Source: Planctomycetota bacterium
GTDB lineage: Bacteria > Planctomycetota > UBA1135 > UBA2386
Length of the DNA stretch: 48,265 bases
NCBI GenBank assembly: GCA_016795295.1
Contig: JAEUHP010000032.1
Coordinates: forward strand, 1 to 48,265
Direction: 5' to 3'
Every line of letters begins with the position of its first letter. The first letter of the stretch is position 1. The notes below the pieces were generated by a model. It made no database searches, was not told the DNA's origin, and worked only from the letters and a program-made list of their open reading frames with translations. A program made the translations under genes and the position numbers. Positions 45,434 through 48,265 of this stretch are shown here, piece by piece.

Positions 45434-45437
<4 letters not shown>

Positions 45438-46396
45438 GCGAGAGTCCGCGCCGCGCTCCGCTGCCCACGGGGCCCCTGACCGGTCCGCGCACGCAGTTGC
45501 GTCGGGCGCTGGCCTACGCGATGGCGGGCATCAACCGGCTCCTGGATGCGTTGCCGCCGCTGCACCGTCTGCATCGGCGGGTGCGCGCCGGACTCGAATT
45601 CACCGCACTCGAGCTGCCGGTGCCGCAGGCCGGTCTGGACGGTTTGCGCCTGGCGTTCGTCTCGGACGTGCACGCGGGGTCGTTCCTCGACGCCGCCGAT
45701 CTGGACGAGCTGTTCGGCCGAATCGCGGCGGCGGCGCCGGATCTGGTGTTGTTCGGCGGCGATCTGATCAACTCGCGCGAAGCCGAACTGGCACTGTTCG
45801 CCGGACCGCTGCGGCGGCTCACGCCGCCGCTCGGCATGTTCGCGGTGCCGGGCAACCACGACCACTTCTGGGGGCCGGACGTGAGCGCGTGGACGCAGTT
45901 TCTCGAGGACCATGGGGTCACGGTGCTGTGCAACCGCGGGGTGCGTGTCGAGCACGGCGGCGCCTCGCTGTGGCTGTGTGGTGTGGACGATCTGACCGAA
46001 GGGCGCCCCGACCTGCCGGCGGCGCTCGCCGGCCGGCGAGCCGGCGAGCCGGCGATCCTGCTCAGCCACCATCCCGACTTCTTCTTCGAAGCGGCGGCGG
46101 TCGACGTCGATCTGACCTTGGCCGGGCACACCCATGGCGGGCAGATCCGGATCGCCGGACGCGCGCCGATCCACCACAGCCGGTTCGGCTACGAACGTGG
46201 CTGGTTCGCCGAGAACGGCTGCCGCCTCTACGTCGGGCGCGGGGTCGGCGTCACGGTGCTGCCGTGGCGGTGGGACGCCGCGCCGGAAGTGCCCCTGGTC
46301 ACGCTGCGGGCCGCCGCGGTCGCGCCGGCGGTGCAGCGGCCGGCTGCCGGGTCGCGCGCGGACTCGGGCGGTGCGCCGGTTACCATGCCGCGGTGA
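45434..46396 (+). CDS. Calcineurin-like metallophosphoesterase (YkuE/YaeI type)
   Basis: The 320-residue protein carries the full metallophosphoesterase set: SDVHAG (Asp 78, His 80), GGDLIN (Asp 110), GNHDHF (Asn 141, His 142), a SHHPDF His and GHTHGGQ (231-237). These bind two metal ions. The pattern fits the YkuE/YaeI group with phosphodiester or UDP-sugar-lipid hydrolase reports. A hydrophobic N-terminal part (about 24-40) might touch the membrane. ATG overlaps the activator's stop. Target unknown. Confidence 0.9.
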
Positions 46397-47325
46397 CCAC
46401 GCTCGTCGACGTCGAAGCTGCTGCCGCCCGCATCCGCCCGTTCGTGCATCGCACGCCGGTGCTGACTTCCGCCACGCTGGATCGGGAGTTCGACGCGCGG
46501 TTGTTCGCCAAGTGCGAGAACCTGCAGAAGTGCGGCGCATTCAAGGCGCGTGGCGCCTGCAACGCGGTGTTCGCCTTGCCCGAAGCGCTCGCGGCGCACG
46601 GGGTCATCACCCACAGCAGCGGCAACCATGGCGCTGCGCTGGCGTACGCCGCGGGCCGCCGCGGCATTCCTTGCACGGTGGTGATGCCGGACACGGCGCC
46701 GGCGGTGAAGGTGGCGGCGGTGCGCGGCTACGGCGCCACGGTGCACTTCTGTCCGGCGGCCCAGCGCGATGCCACCTGTGCCGCGCTGCAGGCGGAGAGT
46801 GGCGCCGTGCTGGTCCACCCGTTCGAGAATGCGCACGTGATCGCGGGGCAGGGCACGGCAGTGCTCGAACTGATCCAGGAGGTCCCGGACCTGGATGTGG
46901 TGGTCGTGCCGGTCGGCGGTGGCGGACTCTGTGCCGGCAGTGCCGTGGTGGTGCGCAGCCTGCTGCCCGCGGCGGCCATGCTCGGCGCCGAGCCGCTCGC
47001 GGTCGACGACGCGGCGCGTTCGCTGGCGACCGGCGTGCGGCAGGGGCGGGTCGTCGGCGCCACCAGCATGGCGGACGGCCTGCTGACCGGGCTCGGTGCG
47101 CCCAACTTCGAACTGTTGGTGCGCCATCGTGTGCGCATCGTCACCTGCGACGAGCCCGCGATCGCCCTGGCGTGCCGGTTCTTCGCCGAACGCATGAAAC
47201 TCGTGGTCGAGCCCAGTGGCGCGGTGCCGCTGGCCGCGCTGCGCAGCATCGCCACCGAACTGCGCGGCAAGCGGGTCGGCATGGTGCTGTCCGGCGGCAA
47301 CACCGATTTCGCCTGGTTGCGCTGA
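46393..47325 (+). CDS. PLP-dependent threonine/serine dehydratase or serine racemase
   Basis: The 310-residue enzyme belongs to fold type II. It has Lys 51 in CGAFKARGA as the PLP Schiff base, SSGNHG (75-80), and the phosphate-binding GGGGL (175-179). Domain length fits the short serine-racemase/threonine ammonia-lyase group without the C-terminal regulatory domain. The product would be 2-oxobutyrate from threonine, or pyruvate or D-serine from serine; sequence alone cannot decide. GTG start overlaps the previous stop by 4 bases, so it is the last gene of the operon; a terminator follows at once. Confidence 0.9.
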   Translation: MTTLVDVEAAAARIRPFVHRTPVLTSATLDREFDARLFAKCENLQKCGAFKARGACNAVFALPEALAAHGVITHSSGNHGAALAYAAGRRGIPCTVVMPDTAPAVKVAAVRGYGATVHFCPAAQRDATCAALQAESGAVLVHPFENAHVIAGQGTAVLELIQEVPDLDVVVVPVGGGGLCAGSAVVVRSLLPAAAMLGAEPLAVDDAARSLATGVRQGRVVGATSMADGLLTGLGAPNFELLVRHRVRIVTCDEPAIALACRFFAERMKLVVEPSGAVPLAALRSIATELRGKRVGMVLSGGNTDFAWLR

Positions 47326-47359
47326 GAGGCCGAGAAGAGAGCCTCCTACAGCCTCTCAG
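47322..47359 (+). terminator. Hairpin covering the dehydratase stop codon
   Basis: CTGAGAGGC (47322-47330) and GCCTCTCAG (47351-47359) pair over 9 bases; the stop TGA is in the left arm. ATTGTCGATT follows, not a clear U-run, so this is a terminator of moderate quality. Confidence 0.6.
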
Positions 47360-47370
47360 ATTGTCGATTG

Positions 47371-47390
47371 GCGGCCGCCTTCGCGGCCGC
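47371..47390. repeat. GC-only 8-bp hairpin with CTTC loop
   Basis: GCGGCCGC occurs twice (47371-47378, 47383-47390) around CTTC. Each copy is palindromic, so the two also pair with each other. It sits in the middle of the convergent intergenic region. Confidence 0.6.
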
Positions 47391-47391
47391 G

Positions 47392-47425
47392 CAGAGCCTT
47401 CGAGAGGTTGCTCTCTCAGGCTCTG
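47392..47425 (-). terminator. Nested hairpin, probable terminator of the minus-strand gene
   Basis: CAGAGCC (47392-47398) pairs with GGCTCTG (47419-47425), and inside it GAGAG (47402-47406) pairs with CTCTC (47411-47415). It lies 62 bases past the stop at 47487 in the minus direction. Left-side bases can instead pair with 47352-47357 (CCTCTC), so alternative folds exist. Confidence 0.55.
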
Positions 47426-47486
47426 AGCGTTCGCCGTGTGACCCGCCAGACCGTGGTTGCCGCGTCCTGCGGTGCCGGCAGCTGGG

Positions 47487-48265
47487 TCAGCGAACCGGCA
47501 CCGACATGCGCACCGTGAGTGCCTCGAGCTGTGCGGCGGTCGGCGGCCCGTCCTCGAGATGCAGGTAGGGTTGGCACACCAGCTCGCCGGTGGCCGTCAA
47601 AGCCTGCGCCGTCAGAGCGCTGTGCAGCAGGCGCTCGCCGTCCTGGCGGCGGGCGGCGAAGTCGCCCTGGGGTGGGAACACCACCAGTTGGCGGCCTGCC
47701 GGCACCGCGACGATGCGCCAGCCGGCGGGCGCCTGGAAGGTGCGTGCCGCGTTCCTGGGCCGGAACGGCACGGCCAGCACCGACCGACCCTGCTGCTGCA
47801 GGAGCATCGGGAAGCCGAACACCGTCTGGTCCTGGCGTTCGAGTTCCTGGTGCACGGGCAGATAGGCGGCGGCGCGGCGCGGCCAGTCGCCGGGATCGTC
47901 GAGCAGCACGCGGCTGTGGCCGCGCAGCTCCTGGAGCTGCGGCACGGCCGGCCGCGTCTCGCCCCCGCTCGGCGACCACTGGGTCGATTGCGGGGGCGGG
48001 GTCGGCGCACTGGCGGGAGCCGTGGCCGGTTCCGGTGGCGCGAAGAAGTCCGGCCGCCAATCCAGACCGGCGTGTTCGAAGGTGAGCGCCACCGTGCCCA
48101 ACGACGACGAAGCGGCCCGTGCCACCATCCACGTGGAGCTGGTGCGCAGGTAGTCCACGCAGGCCACGGCGGCGTCCCCCGTACCGAAACGTTCCGGCAG
48201 CAAGGTGCCCGCGCGCAGCTGCAGCGCCGTTTCGTGGCCCGAGGCATCGCGCAGCACGAAGTGGG
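47487..48265 (-). CDS. Protein of unknown function, 5' end outside the window
   Basis: The reading frame is open to the right edge of the window; the GTG at 48257 is only the first in-frame start, and the codons before it (His, Phe) continue the frame, so the gene probably begins outside. About 259 residues are visible. They have a central Pro/Ala/Thr-rich linker (about 75-100) between two folded parts, and no enzyme motif, membrane helix or repeat that I recognise. It is convergent with the operon 36311-47325, with 161 bases of structured DNA between them. Function unknown. Confidence 0.65.
   Translation of the reverse strand, partial: HFVLRDASGHETALQLRAGTLLPERFGTGDAAVACVDYLRTSSTWMVARAASSSLGTVALTFEHAGLDWRPDFFAPPEPATAPASAPTPPPQSTQWSPSGGETRPAVPQLQELRGHSRVLLDDPGDWPRRAAAYLPVHQELERQDQTVFGFPMLLQQQGRSVLAVPFRPRNAARTFQAPAGWRIVAVPAGRQLVVFPPQGDFAARRQDGERLLHSALTAQALTATGELVCQPYLHLEDGPPTAAQLEALTVRMSVPVR

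Overview
The window is very GC-rich DNA packed with short-spaced or overlapping genes. It suggests a diderm, flagellated bacterium: it has an RND heavy-metal efflux pump, several lipoprotein signals, flagellins and a type IV pilin-like protein. The mix of an ECF sigma/anti-sigma/CHAT lipoprotein operon, FG-GAP-like and Ig-like secreted proteins, and many two-component genes fits a high-GC Planctomycetota lineage best. Myxococcota or a related group cannot be excluded; this is inference from gene content only. No insertion sequence, prophage, CRISPR array, rRNA or replication origin was seen.

Layout. 1-6071: end of a secreted repeat protein, then a His-rich membrane protein, an RND adaptor and an RND pump of the CzcA/CusA type. 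6114-11103: a superfamily 2 helicase, glycerol kinase and a secreted beta-propeller-like protein. 11117-14761 (minus): ECF sigma factor, single-pass anti-sigma-like protein and a TPR-CHAT protease-like lipoprotein, preceded by 433 bp unusually rich in inverted repeats. 15195-17467 (minus): a PolB-type 3'-5' exonuclease overlapping an aspartate-type aminotransferase. 17622-23322: an unknown membrane protein, tRNA-Leu(GAG), and a trio of prepilin-like protein, HAMP protein and HAMP histidine kinase. 23324-33935: housekeeping and envelope genes on both strands (PLP decarboxylase, SirB1-type protein, ceramidase-like lipoprotein, M50 protease with xseB and xseA, lipB, Nudix protein, PstS-like binding protein, SGNH hydrolase).

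34031-47325 is the most coherent block. Two near-identical flagellin genes (minus), each with a sigma-28-like promoter at the same distance from its ATG, lie divergently from ten plus-strand genes joined by 4-base overlaps or a 1-base gap. These encode two sigma-54 activator response regulators, two soluble histidine kinases, a response regulator with an unrecognised C-terminal domain, three unrecognised TPR or coiled-coil envelope proteins, a metallophosphoesterase and a PLP dehydratase. I read the front of this operon as a flagellar regulatory cassette (FleSR/FlrBC-like logic) wired to an envelope complex. The window ends with a set of nested hairpins between convergent genes and the 3' part of an unknown minus-strand gene.
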